Position numbers and translations under genes: made by a program
Notes under the pieces: model-generated
The model's input: the letters and a program-made list of their open reading frames with translations, nothing else
Told to the model about the DNA's origin: nothing
The model's database searches: none
Shown here: positions 37,797 to 46,033 of the stretch, piece after piece
Numbering within the stretch: the first letter of the stretch is position 1
How the letters are laid out: every line of letters begins with the position of its first letter
NCBI RefSeq assembly: GCF_013033515.1
Contig: NZ_WQEG01000001.1
Span: 930,001 to 994,000, forward strand
DNA length: 64,000 nucleotides
Direction of reading: 5' to 3'
DNA from: Ruegeria sp. HKCCA6707
GTDB taxonomy: Bacteria; Pseudomonadota; Alphaproteobacteria; Rhodobacterales; Rhodobacteraceae

Positions 37797-38295
37797 TATT
37801 TTTCCAATTCTTGATTGCGTTATTCAGATGTCGTTCAGTGCGCGCATCGAGCGCAACAAGGTTTACTTCAAGGTGGCTATCAGCGACCGCGTTCACTGCG
37901 GTCTCGGCTGCCTTGTCATGCGGAAACCCGTATGCACCTGTGGAGATTGCCGGAAAAGCAATCCTCTGACACTTATGGGCGCTCGCGAGCCTTAGACAAT
38001 TGGCGTAGCAGCGAGCCAACAGATCAATTTCGCCTGATTCTCCGCCGCGCCAAATCGGACCTGCTGTATGGATGACGATGCGTGCCGGAAGATTGTAAGC
38101 TCCGGTTACCTTTGCCTCGCCAGTCTCGCATCCTCGGAGTTCACGGCACTCTTCAAGCAATTTCGGCACGGCTACGCGGTGAATGGCGCCATCCACACCT
38201 CCTCCACCCAACAAAGAACGGTTGGCAGCATTCACAATCGCGTCCACCCGCAATTGTGTGATGTCGGATTTGACAATCTGAAAACCCATGATCAC
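37786..38295 (-). CDS. Macrodomain protein (ADP-ribose hydrolase-like)
   Basis: 169 residues forming a single macro domain: [23 protein letters not shown] (ADP-ribose-binding loop 1), VIHTAGPIW, and [21 protein letters not shown] (loop 2), as in YmdB/MacroD-type O-acetyl-ADP-ribose deacetylases. The catalytic Asn/Asp positions (NAAN, GVDGAIH) are kept, so mono-ADP-ribosyl or O-acetyl-ADP-ribose hydrolysis is plausible. It is threaded between MCC beta (ATGA overlap) and MCC alpha (11-nt overlap); DNA looks somewhat AT-richer. A link between NAD-dependent deacylation and acyl-CoA catabolism is possible but speculative. Confidence 0.88.
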   Translation of the reverse strand: MIMGFQIVKSDITQLRVDAIVNAANRSLLGGGGVDGAIHRVAVPKLLEECRELRGCETGEAKVTGAYNLPARIVIHTAGPIWRGGESGEIDLLARCYANCLRLASAHKCQRIAFPAISTGAYGFPHDKAAETAVNAVADSHLEVNLVALDARTERHLNNAIKNWKNNVQ

Positions 38296-39899
38296 ATCCG
38301 GAACACGCCGAAACGTGTCTCCTCAATCGGGGCGTTGAGCGCGGCGCTCAGCGACAAGGCCAGCACGTCGCGGGATTTGCGGGGGTCGATGATGCCGTCA
38401 TCCCAGAGCCGCGCCGAAGCGTAGAGCGGGTGGGATTGTTCCTCAAACATCTCAAGGGTGGGTTGTTTGAACGCGGCTTCTTCCTCAGCCGACCAGGTGC
38501 CGCCCTGCCGCTCGATGCCGTCGCGTTTCACAGTGGCCAGCACGCCTGCGGCCTGTTCACCGCCCATGACCGAGATCCGCGAATTCGGCCAGGTCCACAG
38601 AAAGCGCGGCTGATAGGCCCGCCCGGCCATGCCGTAATTCCCGGCCCCGAACGAACCGCCCACCAGCATGGTAATCTTTGGCACGGAGGTCGTCGCCACC
38701 GCCGTGACCATCTTGGCCCCATGCCGCGCGATGCCTTCGTTTTCATATTTGCGCCCGACCATGAACCCGGTGATATTTTGCAAAAACACCAGAGGAATAC
38801 GGCGCTGTGAGCACAGTTCGACAAAATGCGCGCCCTTTTGCGCGGCCTCGGAAAACAGCACGCCATTATTGGCGATGATCCCCACCGGGCAGCCTTTGAC
38901 ATGGGCGAAACCGGTCACCAGCGTCTCACCGAACCGGGGCTTGAACTCGTCGAACCGAGAGCCATCGACCAGTCGCGCGATCACCTCGCGGATGTCATAG
39001 GGCGTGCGCAGATCGGCAGGGACAACACCTAGGATTTCGTCCGGGTCATAGGCCGGGTCCTCGGGGCTGGCCCAATTTACGGCCCGCGGTTTGCGCAGGT
39101 TCAGCGACCCGACCGCGCGCCGGGCCAAAGCCAGCGCATGGGCGTCGTCCTCGGCCAGGTAATCCGCCACGCCGGACAGGCGGGTATGGACATCGCCACC
39201 GCCCAGATCTTCGGCGCTGACCACCTCGCCCGTCGCGGCCTTTACCAAAGGCGGCCCGGCCAAAAAGATCGTGCCTTGGTCTTTGACAATAATCGTGACG
39301 TCCGACATCGCAGGTACATAGGCCCCGCCCGCCGTGCACGAGCCCATCACGACAGCGATCTGCGGGATGCCCTTCGCGCTCATGCGCGCCTGATTATAGA
39401 AGATACGGCCAAAATGGTCGCGATCGGGGAACACCTCATCCTGATTGGGCAGGTTCGCCCCGCCGCTATCGACCAGATAGATGCAGGGCAGACGGTTTTC
39501 CTCGGCGATCTCCTGCGCGCGGAGGTGTTTCTTGACCGTCATCGGATAATAGGTGCCGCCCTTCACGGTTGCGTCGTTGCAGACGACCATGACCTCATGT
39601 CCCTGAACGCGGCCAATCCCCGCGATCACCCCGGCACAAGGGGCCGCGCCCTCATACATCCCATGCGCCGCCGTCGCCCCGATTTCGAGGAACGGAGACC
39701 CCGGGTCCAACAGGTTCGCCACCCTGCGCCGAGGCAGCATTTTGCCGCGGGATTCGTGCCGCGCGCGGGATTTATCTCCACCGCCCATGCGGGCGATTTC
39801 GGCAGCGGCAGAGATTTGCGCCAGTGCTTCGAGATGGACTGTACGGTTTGCTTTGAAGCCCTCGGATGTGGGCATGGCTTTGGAATTCAGTCTACTCAT
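38292..39899 (-). CDS. liuB: Methylcrotonyl-CoA carboxylase beta (carboxyltransferase) subunit
   Basis: 535 residues from [10 protein letters not shown], with GGAGG upstream; the open frame to 39959 is not conserved. Carboxyltransferase signatures: [58 protein letters not shown] shortened here to its conserved glycine patches, and [20 protein letters not shown], then [14 protein letters not shown]. It transfers CO2 from biotin to 3-methylcrotonyl-CoA. Coupled by ATGA to genes on both sides. Confidence 0.95.
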   Translation of the reverse strand: MSRLNSKAMPTSEGFKANRTVHLEALAQISAAAEIARMGGGDKSRARHESRGKMLPRRRVANLLDPGSPFLEIGATAAHGMYEGAAPCAGVIAGIGRVQGHEVMVVCNDATVKGGTYYPMTVKKHLRAQEIAEENRLPCIYLVDSGGANLPNQDEVFPDRDHFGRIFYNQARMSAKGIPQIAVVMGSCTAGGAYVPAMSDVTIIVKDQGTIFLAGPPLVKAATGEVVSAEDLGGGDVHTRLSGVADYLAEDDAHALALARRAVGSLNLRKPRAVNWASPEDPAYDPDEILGVVPADLRTPYDIREVIARLVDGSRFDEFKPRFGETLVTGFAHVKGCPVGIIANNGVLFSEAAQKGAHFVELCSQRRIPLVFLQNITGFMVGRKYENEGIARHGAKMVTAVATTSVPKITMLVGGSFGAGNYGMAGRAYQPRFLWTWPNSRISVMGGEQAAGVLATVKRDGIERQGGTWSAEEEAAFKQPTLEMFEEQSHPLYASARLWDDGIIDPRKSRDVLALSLSAALNAPIEETRFGVFRM

Positions 39900-40375
39900 T
39901 GTGTGCCTCCATAGCCGATGAGGTCCAACGCCCTTGTTGCCGTGACCCGCAACAGGCAATCTGCCCCATCCTCAAAATGCCCTGTTCCAGTTGTGAGATT
40001 CCCGCGCGAAACGCATTCGGCATCTCGGAAGATGATCCAAGCCCTTTGCGCATCCTTCAAAGCCTCGGCTGCGATGGGCAAAGTACCAGGCGCAGACAAT
40101 TCGGCTCGCAACGAGTTATAGGCCGTGTTTAGAATGGCGTCCCAGCCTAGCATTTCAGCGTCTTTGCACTGTGAAACCGTTATGCTGTCATAAGCACCAC
40201 TGGATTCGATACAGGCGTTTGAGAAAGTCCCAATACACTGAGCGCCAGCATGCCAATCGCTACCGGACCGGGTCACACAGTCCCAAATTTCACTCTCAGG
40301 TACTGGCTCGGGCATCCAATCCGCCATTGTTTGTACAGGAGTAAATACGCAAACCGAAACCAATAACATTTTCAT
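39896..40375 (-). CDS. Secreted LprI/DUF1311-like protein
   Basis: 159 residues with a signal peptide ([18 protein letters not shown]) and a DUF1311 pattern in the mature part: [25 protein letters not shown]...[16 protein letters not shown], with Cys spaced for disulfides. DUF1311 includes the lysozyme inhibitor LprI. It is predicted periplasmic. ATGA overlaps join it to the acyl-CoA synthetase upstream and liuB downstream although the pathway is cytoplasmic; AT-richer codons suggest separate origin. Confidence 0.75.
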   Translation of the reverse strand: MKMLLVSVCVFTPVQTMADWMPEPVPESEIWDCVTRSGSDWHAGAQCIGTFSNACIESSGAYDSITVSQCKDAEMLGWDAILNTAYNSLRAELSAPGTLPIAAEALKDAQRAWIIFRDAECVSRGNLTTGTGHFEDGADCLLRVTATRALDLIGYGGTQ

Positions 40376-41904
40376 AACAATTCTCCCGCCGCTCGTGCCT
40401 TCAACTCCTTGCGGATCACTTTCCCCGTCACCGTCATCGGCAGCGCATCCAAAAACGCCACTTCACGCGGATACGAGTAATGCGCCAGACGAGCCTTGAC
40501 CCAGTCTTGCAACTCCGTGCCCGTCGCCGCTGCCCCCGGTTTCAACACCACATAGGCCTTCACGATTTCAGTGCGCAAAGGATCGGGCTTGCCGACCACG
40601 CCGACCGTGGCCACCGCCGGGTGGGTCAGCAGGCAATCCTCGATCTCAGCCGGGCCGATGCGGTATCCGGCCGAGGTGATCACGTCGTCATCCCGGCCCA
40701 CAAAGCGCAGATAGTCGTCCTCCCAGATGCCCCGGTCCCCGGTGATCAGCCAATCGCCCCGGAACTTCTCAGCCGTCGCTTCGGGCCGGTTCCAATATTC
40801 CAGCAACATCGAGGCTGAGCCGCGTCTTACCGCTACGTCACCCTCTTGATCCGTCGGGTTGCCCGCCTCGTCGATCACGGCAACCTCATGCCCGGGCACC
40901 GGTTTGCCGATGCAGCCCGGGCGTACCGGGAAATCCTGCGCGCAGGACGAAACCACCATATTGCATTCGGTCTGCCCATAGAATTCGTTGATCACCAGGC
41001 CAAAGGCACGCTGCCCCCAGGCCAGCATCTCGGCCCCCAAAGGCTCACCGCCTGAAGCGACCGAACGCAGGCCGGGGATGCTCTGATCCGCCGCTTTGAG
41101 CATTCGCAACGCAGTCGGTGGAAAGAACACGTTGCGCACTCCGCCACGTGCGATCACATCGGCACAGGCTTCGGGCGTGAATTTCTCAAGCCGGGCCGCG
41201 ACTACTGGAATCCCCAGCGCCAGCCCCGGCATCAGCACGTCGAACAACCCACCGATCCAAGCCCAGTCGGCAGGGGTCCATAGGCAATCCCCGTGGCGCA
41301 GGTGATTGTGGCTGATCGAGACGCCGGGCAGATGGCCGGTCAGCACCCGGTGCCCGTGCAGCGCGCCCTTGGGGCTGCCGGTGGTGCCTGAGGTATAGAT
41401 CAGCACGGCGGGGTCTTCGGGTCCGGTCTCGGCAAAGGGCAGTGGGTCATCCGAGGGCGTGATCTGATCAACCAGAAGCGGCCGGGCGAGATCGCCCAGC
41501 AGTTCAGCGCCCTCTGCGTCCGTCACCACGATACGCGCCCCGGCATCGCCCACGCGAGAGGCCAGCGCGTCACGTTTGAACAGCTTGAACAGCGGCACAG
41601 AGATCGCACCCAGCTTCCAGATCGCCAGATGCGCCGCGGCGCACCACGGTGACTGGCTCAGCAGCACGCCGACGCGATCCCCCGGCTGCACTTGCGTGCG
41701 CAGAGCATGGGCGATTCCGTCTGCCATCTGCCCCAACTGATCGTAAGTGACCTCAGTGCGCCCCTCGCTCAAATCGACAATGGCGACGCGGTCCCCAGGC
41801 TGTGACAAGCATTGCCGCGCCATGTTCAGCCGGTCAGGAATCGCCCAGCTGCCATCAGCGTGCAAACCCGGTATGCGCTCAGAGGAAAGCACTGGTTTTT
41901 CCAT
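40372..41904 (-). CDS. Acyl-CoA synthetase (AMP-forming)
   Basis: 510 residues of the ANL superfamily: P-loop VLIYTSGTTGSPKGALHGH, NEFYGQTECNMV, adenylate-binding GDRG and FVGRDDDVITSAGYRIGP, and C-terminal catalytic Lys in MTVTGKVIRKEL. Size and motifs fit the medium-/branched-chain ACSM group. In the liu cluster it probably activates isovalerate, 3-methylcrotonate or acetoacetate; the acid is not defined. First gene of the ACS-LprI-liuB-macro-liuD-liuE-kinase-liuC run, divergent from ompW. Confidence 0.88.
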   Translation of the reverse strand: MEKPVLSSERIPGLHADGSWAIPDRLNMARQCLSQPGDRVAIVDLSEGRTEVTYDQLGQMADGIAHALRTQVQPGDRVGVLLSQSPWCAAAHLAIWKLGAISVPLFKLFKRDALASRVGDAGARIVVTDAEGAELLGDLARPLLVDQITPSDDPLPFAETGPEDPAVLIYTSGTTGSPKGALHGHRVLTGHLPGVSISHNHLRHGDCLWTPADWAWIGGLFDVLMPGLALGIPVVAARLEKFTPEACADVIARGGVRNVFFPPTALRMLKAADQSIPGLRSVASGGEPLGAEMLAWGQRAFGLVINEFYGQTECNMVVSSCAQDFPVRPGCIGKPVPGHEVAVIDEAGNPTDQEGDVAVRRGSASMLLEYWNRPEATAEKFRGDWLITGDRGIWEDDYLRFVGRDDDVITSAGYRIGPAEIEDCLLTHPAVATVGVVGKPDPLRTEIVKAYVVLKPGAAATGTELQDWVKARLAHYSYPREVAFLDALPMTVTGKVIRKELKARAAGELL

Positions 41905-41956
41905 TTATTTTCTGTCTGTTAAAGACATCAATCCGCTGACATCGAAATGCAGGAAT

Positions 41957-41970
41957 TTGATGCAGATCAG
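41957..41970 (+). promoter_or_regulatory. FNR-type binding site upstream of ompW
   Basis: TTGAT-GCAG-ATCAG, nine of ten bases of the FNR/FnrL consensus TTGAT-N4-ATCAA. Its centre (41963.5) lies 41.5 bases before a projected start at 42005, and a -10-like CAAAAT occupies 41993-41998, the spacing of a class II FNR-activated promoter. ompW is FNR-controlled in enterobacteria. Binding in this organism is inferred. Confidence 0.5.
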
Positions 41971-42028
41971 GGCCCTGCACCCGGTCTTGGTGCAAAATCG
42001 TGCCATCACACTGTTCAAAGGCAAAATC

Positions 42029-42634
42029 ATGACCAAGACACTTGCTGCATTGACCCTGAGCACCGCACTCATCGCCCTCGCAGCCCCCGTTTCGGCGCAA
42101 TCCCAGGGCGATTGGACTTTCGGGATCGGGGCCGGGTATCTCGACCCGAAATCCGACAATGGAACTTTGGCCGGGCTCGACGCGGAAGTCGACTCGGACA
42201 CCAGCGTCATCTTTACCGCTGAATACTTCTTTCGCGACAACCTCGGTATCGAGCTGCTGGCTGCAACACCGTTCAGCCATGACGTCACACTGGGTGGCAG
42301 CATCGATGCTGGCAGTACCAAACACCTGCCCCCCACCCTGTCGCTGAACTACCACTTCCCGACCAATTCGGTATGGAAACCCTATGTCGGCGCTGGCATC
42401 AACTACACCATTTTCTTTGACGAAAGCTCGGCCTTGGGTGATCTGGAACTGGACGATTCCGTTGGCATCGCCGTACAAGCTGGCCTTGACTACATGGTCA
42501 GTGAAAACGGAGCAGTGCGTCTGAACCTGCGCTGGTTCGATATCGACACGGACGTTTCGCTGAACGGTACCGACATCGGCACCGCTGATATCGACCCTTG
42601 GCTGGTCGGCATATCCTACGTCCATCGCTTCTGA
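42029..42634 (+). CDS. ompW: OmpW-family outer membrane protein
   Basis: 201 residues with signal peptide (MTKTLAALTLSTALIALAAPVSA) and an eight-strand beta-barrel of the OmpW family: GIGAGYLDPKSDNG, VIFTAEYFFRDNLGIELLAATPFSHDV, LPPTLSLNYHFPTNSVWKPYVGAGINYT, ending in the outer-membrane Phe (VGISYVHRF). OmpW porins pass small hydrophobic compounds. The open frame to 41747 is not coding. It sits on the opposite strand between liuA and the rest of the liu genes. Confidence 0.93.
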   Translation: MTKTLAALTLSTALIALAAPVSAQSQGDWTFGIGAGYLDPKSDNGTLAGLDAEVDSDTSVIFTAEYFFRDNLGIELLAATPFSHDVTLGGSIDAGSTKHLPPTLSLNYHFPTNSVWKPYVGAGINYTIFFDESSALGDLELDDSVGIAVQAGLDYMVSENGAVRLNLRWFDIDTDVSLNGTDIGTADIDPWLVGISYVHRF

Positions 42635-42647
42635 TCCTTTCCTGAAG

Positions 42648-42672
42648 AGCCTCGCCACCTTGTGGCGGGGCT
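42648..42672 (+). terminator. Hairpin between convergent ompW and liuA
   Basis: AGCCTCGCCAC, 3-nt loop CTT, GTGGCGGGGCT: an 11-bp stem with one T-G wobble, 14 nt after the ompW stop and 7 nt before the liuA stop. The T-run is short (CTGCTT), and the stem could serve both directions. Confidence 0.6.
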
Positions 42673-42678
42673 GCTTAA

Positions 42679-43842
42679 TCAGAGCATTTCGTTCATCATT
42701 TCCCGCCCGATCAGCATCCGGCGAATTTCGCTGGTGCCCGCGCCGATCTCCATCAGCTTGGCGTCGCGGAAAATGCGGCTGACCGGCGCGTCAGACAGGA
42801 ACCCGGCCCCGCCCATCGCCTGCACCGCCTGATGCGCCTGGGTCATCGCAGCTTCGGACGCATAGAGGCAACATGCCGCCGCATCCTGTCGCGTGACGTC
42901 GCCCCTGTCGCAGGCCTTGGCGACCTCATAGACATAGGCACGCGCCGAGTTCATCGCCGTGTACATATCGGCAATCTTGCCCTGCATCAGTTGGAAGCTG
43001 CCAATCGGCTTACCGAACTGCTTGCGCTCGGCCAGATAAGGCATGATCTCATCCAGGCAGGCAGCCATGATGCCCGTGCCGATCCCGGCCAGTACCACGC
43101 GTTCATAATCCAAACCCGACATCAGGACGGCGACGCCTTTGCCTTCTTCGCCCAGAACGTTTTCGAACGGCACTTCGACATCTTCAAAGATCAGCTCTGC
43201 CGTGTTCGACCCCCGCATCCCCAGTTTGTCGAAATGGGGTGAGGTCGAGAACCCTTTCATCTCTTTTTCGATCAGAAAGGCCGTTATGCCTTTTGAGCCC
43301 GCCTCTGGGTCGGTCTTGGCATAGACCACCAAAGTATCCGCGTCCGGGCCGTTGGTGATCCAATATTTATTGCCGTTCAGGCGATAGTGGTCGTTGCGCT
43401 TTTCAGCCCGCAATTTCATCGACACCACATCAGATCCCGCCGAAGGCTCTGACATTGCAAGCGCGCCCACATGGTCGCCGGAAATCAGCCGTGGCAAGTA
43501 TTTCTGTTTTTGCGCCTCTGAGCCGTTGAGTTTGATCTGGTTCACACAGAGGTTCGAATGTGCCCCGTAAGAAAGCGATACCGAGGCCGAGGCCCGCGCC
43601 ACTTCCTCGACCGCAATGGTATGCGCCAGATAGGACATCCCTGCCCCGCCATACTCCTCGGGGACGGTAACCCCCAGCAGGCCAAGCTCTCCCATCTCTT
43701 TCCAAAGCGCGTTGGGAAAAGCATTGCTGGCGTCAATCTCAGCCGCCATCGGCTTGACCCGCTCCTGAGCCCAACGGTGCACCATTTCGCGCAGCGCATT
43801 CACATCCTCGCCCAGATCGAATTGCATTGTGGCCATAAACAT
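42679..43842 (-). CDS. liuA: Isovaleryl-CoA dehydrogenase
   Basis: 387 residues, usual length, with [13 protein letters not shown] start preceded by GGGAG. Acyl-CoA dehydrogenase motifs: [67 protein letters not shown], and catalytic Glu in the C-terminal region ([13 protein letters not shown], typical for IVD). The C-terminal [27 protein letters not shown] is standard. It oxidises isovaleryl-CoA to 3-methylcrotonyl-CoA, giving electrons to ETF. Separated from the other liu genes by ompW. Confidence 0.93.
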   Translation of the reverse strand: MFMATMQFDLGEDVNALREMVHRWAQERVKPMAAEIDASNAFPNALWKEMGELGLLGVTVPEEYGGAGMSYLAHTIAVEEVARASASVSLSYGAHSNLCVNQIKLNGSEAQKQKYLPRLISGDHVGALAMSEPSAGSDVVSMKLRAEKRNDHYRLNGNKYWITNGPDADTLVVYAKTDPEAGSKGITAFLIEKEMKGFSTSPHFDKLGMRGSNTAELIFEDVEVPFENVLGEEGKGVAVLMSGLDYERVVLAGIGTGIMAACLDEIMPYLAERKQFGKPIGSFQLMQGKIADMYTAMNSARAYVYEVAKACDRGDVTRQDAAACCLYASEAAMTQAHQAVQAMGGAGFLSDAPVSRIFRDAKLMEIGAGTSEIRRMLIGREMMNEML

Positions 43843-43866
43843 GCGGGGCTCCCTTCCCTGCGTTAA

Positions 43867-43880
43867 TGAACAAGTGTTCA
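43867..43880. promoter_or_regulatory. Palindromic operator upstream of liuA
   Basis: TGAACA-AG-TGTTCA, perfect 6-bp arms around two bases, 25 nt upstream of the liuA ATG and immediately downstream of a promoter-like -10. It would block transcription when occupied. The form suits a TetR- or GntR-type regulator, but no such gene is in the window. Confidence 0.5.
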
Positions 43881-43885
43881 ATAAT

Positions 43886-43914
43886 CAGATATCAACGAAA
43901 GCTGAGTCGGTCAA
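43886..43914 (-). promoter_or_regulatory. Probable liuA promoter
   Basis: Reverse strand: -35 TTGACC (43909-43914), 17-base spacer, -10 TATCTG (43886-43891). The start point would fall at about 43879, inside the adjacent palindrome, consistent with repression by a bound regulator. The same TTGACC with 17-base spacing appears before nuoA. Confidence 0.5.
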
Positions 43915-43933
43915 CAACAGCGTAACCCAATAG

Positions 43934-43966
43934 AAAAAGCCGCCCTGAAACGGGCGGCTTTTGCTT
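43934..43966 (-). terminator. Intrinsic terminator of the DegT aminotransferase gene
   Basis: Reverse strand: AAGCAAAAGCCGCCC, 6-nt loop, GGGCGGCTTTTT. A 7-bp GC stem extended by A-T pairs and a T-run 33 nt after the stop codon; the strongest terminator in the window. Confidence 0.85.
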
Positions 43967-43998
43967 ATCTGTGTGCGTCGAAGACGCACGCTATTGGA

Positions 43999-45189
43999 TC
44001 AGGATTGAAAGACGGCGCTGACCTCGGCCCTGATGATCCGCGCGATCAACCGGCAATCTTCCAAAGTGAAGGTCAACGGCACCCGCATGTCTACGATCCC
44101 CGCCAAAATCCTGTCGCTTTTCGGCATCGCCTCACTCTCGGCATAGCGCCAACTGTCATAGCGAGATGTGAACCCGGTGGGTTCGGCCCCACCAAACCAC
44201 TTCAGCTCGACCCCGCGTACAGCGCAGCGGCGCAGAACCTCGGCGATGCGATCCGCGGTCCAATCCAGCAGCAGAAACTGAAGCGAGGAGCCAACATAGG
44301 TTTCTTCGGCTGGCCGTTCGACAATGGTCAGCCCCGGGGTGTCGCGTAGGCCGGTTTCAATTGCAACGTAACGTTCGTTCCAGCGATCGACCTGTCTGTC
44401 CAGTTCGCGCAGTTGCGGGCGCAGAATGGCCGCGCGCAAATTGTCCATGCGACCGGAAATATTGGGCGTGGTGTATTTGATCCGCTCAAACACTTCGGGA
44501 TCGGGGCCCGCAAGGTGACGCTCGAACAGCATGTAGGAGCCCGACAGCATTGTGGCCCGTGCCGCAATCTCTTCATCATCGGTGATCAGCAACCCGCCTT
44601 CACCGGAATTGACATGTTTGTAGGTCTGGCAGGAATAGCAGCCCACCGCCCCCTGTCGCCCGGATTTTTGCCCGCGCCAGGCGGCGCCCATTGTGTGGGC
44701 GCAATCCTCGATCACGGTGACACCGGCGGCGTCACAGAGCGCCATCAGGCGGTCCATATCACACAGATGTCCCCGCATATGGCTTAGCATCAGAACCTTC
44801 GCCTGATCCAGCTTGGCCTCCAGATCGTCCAGATCAATGGTCAGGCTTTCGGTCACGCCAACAAACACTGGCCGCGCTCCAACCGAGGCGATGGACCCGG
44901 GCACCGGGGCCAGTGTGAAGGCGTTGGTCAGCACCGTATCGCCGGGTTGCACGCCAACGGCCCGCAGCGCCGTGGCCAGAGCATAACCGCCGGACGAGAC
45001 CGCAAGGCAGTACTTGGCCCCCATTTGCGCGGCAAATTCCTGCTCCAGCAAGGCGGTTTCACCCAACTCGTCCGGGGCCACATTATACCGATGCAGGCGC
45101 CCATGGCGCAGCACGGCCAGGGCGGCCTCAATCGCCTCTTCCGGGATGGGTTCCTGTTGGGTGAAATTGCCGGTGAATATCTCTGTCAT
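43999..45189 (-). CDS. DegT/DnrJ/EryC1/StrS-family PLP aminotransferase
   Basis: 396 residues, fold type I PLP enzyme. PLP-binding features: SSGGYALATALRAVGV, the VTVIEDCAHTMGAAW Asp, and the Lys in SCQTYKHVNSGEGGLL that forms the Schiff base. Such enzymes aminate keto-sugars for cell-surface polysaccharides or antibiotics; related standalone forms exist with unknown substrates. The start MTEIFTGNFT is 147 nt inside a longer open frame lacking similarity. It follows gph by 40 nt. No sugar-nucleotide genes other than glmU/glmS are nearby. Confidence 0.85.
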   Translation of the reverse strand: MTEIFTGNFTQQEPIPEEAIEAALAVLRHGRLHRYNVAPDELGETALLEQEFAAQMGAKYCLAVSSGGYALATALRAVGVQPGDTVLTNAFTLAPVPGSIASVGARPVFVGVTESLTIDLDDLEAKLDQAKVLMLSHMRGHLCDMDRLMALCDAAGVTVIEDCAHTMGAAWRGQKSGRQGAVGCYSCQTYKHVNSGEGGLLITDDEEIAARATMLSGSYMLFERHLAGPDPEVFERIKYTTPNISGRMDNLRAAILRPQLRELDRQVDRWNERYVAIETGLRDTPGLTIVERPAEETYVGSSLQFLLLDWTADRIAEVLRRCAVRGVELKWFGGAEPTGFTSRYDSWRYAESEAMPKSDRILAGIVDMRVPLTFTLEDCRLIARIIRAEVSAVFQS

Positions 45190-45229
45190 GGCTTCTGTTT
45201 TGAGGTCATGCCTCACTTGGGTCAAGGGA

Positions 45230-45901
45230 TCATGCCGCCGCGCCGATAAGGCTCTGTACGATTTCCGGCAGGTCGTCGAAATGATGCAGTAGTGCTTCGG
45301 GCTGCAATGCGGCCATATCATCACCAGACGGCCCAAAGGTCACCAGCACCGAGGGTACACCCGCCGCGCGCGCCGTGTTTCGATCCGTGTCGCTGTCGCC
45401 GATCAGCACGCAATGGTCTGGATGGCCACCAGCGCGCCGTGCGGCCTCACGCAGCGGTTCCGGGTCAGGCTTGCGCACGGGCAGCGTGTCAGCACCGACC
45501 AGCGACGCAAAGTGATCCCGTACACCCAACCGGGTCAGCAACAGATCCGCCAGACCTTCGGGCTTGTTGGTGCAGACGCCAACGCCATAGCCCGCGCCTT
45601 TGAGTGCCGCGACCGCGTCCAGCGCACCGGGGTAAAACGCGGTATGGGTGTCGATAGCTTGTTCATACGCGTCAAGCAAAACCGGATAATACTCGGCTAC
45701 GGTTGCCTCATCGTAAGCCCCGACCCGTTCCAGCCCATGGGTCAGCATCCGCCGCCCGCCACGCAAGGCGATTCCCGCGTCCTGATCTGAAACCAGCACA
45801 TCGCCATGCCCCATCAAACGGAAACAATGATTGGCTGCAGCCAGTAAATCGCCCGAAGTGTCGGCCAATGTCCCATCAAGATCGAAGATCACCGTTCGCA
45901 T
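45230..45901 (-). CDS. gph: HAD phosphatase, phosphoglycolate phosphatase-like
   Basis: 223 residues with FDLDGTLADTSGDL (motif I), VCTNKPEGLADLLL (motif II), RKPDPEPL (motif III Lys) and GDSDTDRNTARAAG (motif IV); the TNKP and GDS.TD patterns are those of Gph, which removes 2-phosphoglycolate. GGAGG lies 5 nt before the ATG. Divergent from glmU across 132 nt. Confidence 0.88.
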   Translation of the reverse strand: MRTVIFDLDGTLADTSGDLLAAANHCFRLMGHGDVLVSDQDAGIALRGGRRMLTHGLERVGAYDEATVAEYYPVLLDAYEQAIDTHTAFYPGALDAVAALKGAGYGVGVCTNKPEGLADLLLTRLGVRDHFASLVGADTLPVRKPDPEPLREAARRAGGHPDHCVLIGDSDTDRNTARAAGVPSVLVTFGPSGDDMAALQPEALLHHFDDLPEIVQSLIGAAA

Positions 45902-46033
45902 TCTGCCTCCGTTCTGGCAGGTTTTCGCCTGCCTGTGTTGCAATCGGCAATCTTCTTTGATGGCCGAACGGCTTGCGCCTTTGCACGCAGCGGATAAAAC
46001 GGTCCGGTAAAAAACAAAAGAGAAATCGCGTTT

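Noticed and set aside
36222-37814. 530-codon forward frame opposite liuD
   Set aside because: Antisense shadow of the biotin carboxylase domain; no recognisable protein features.
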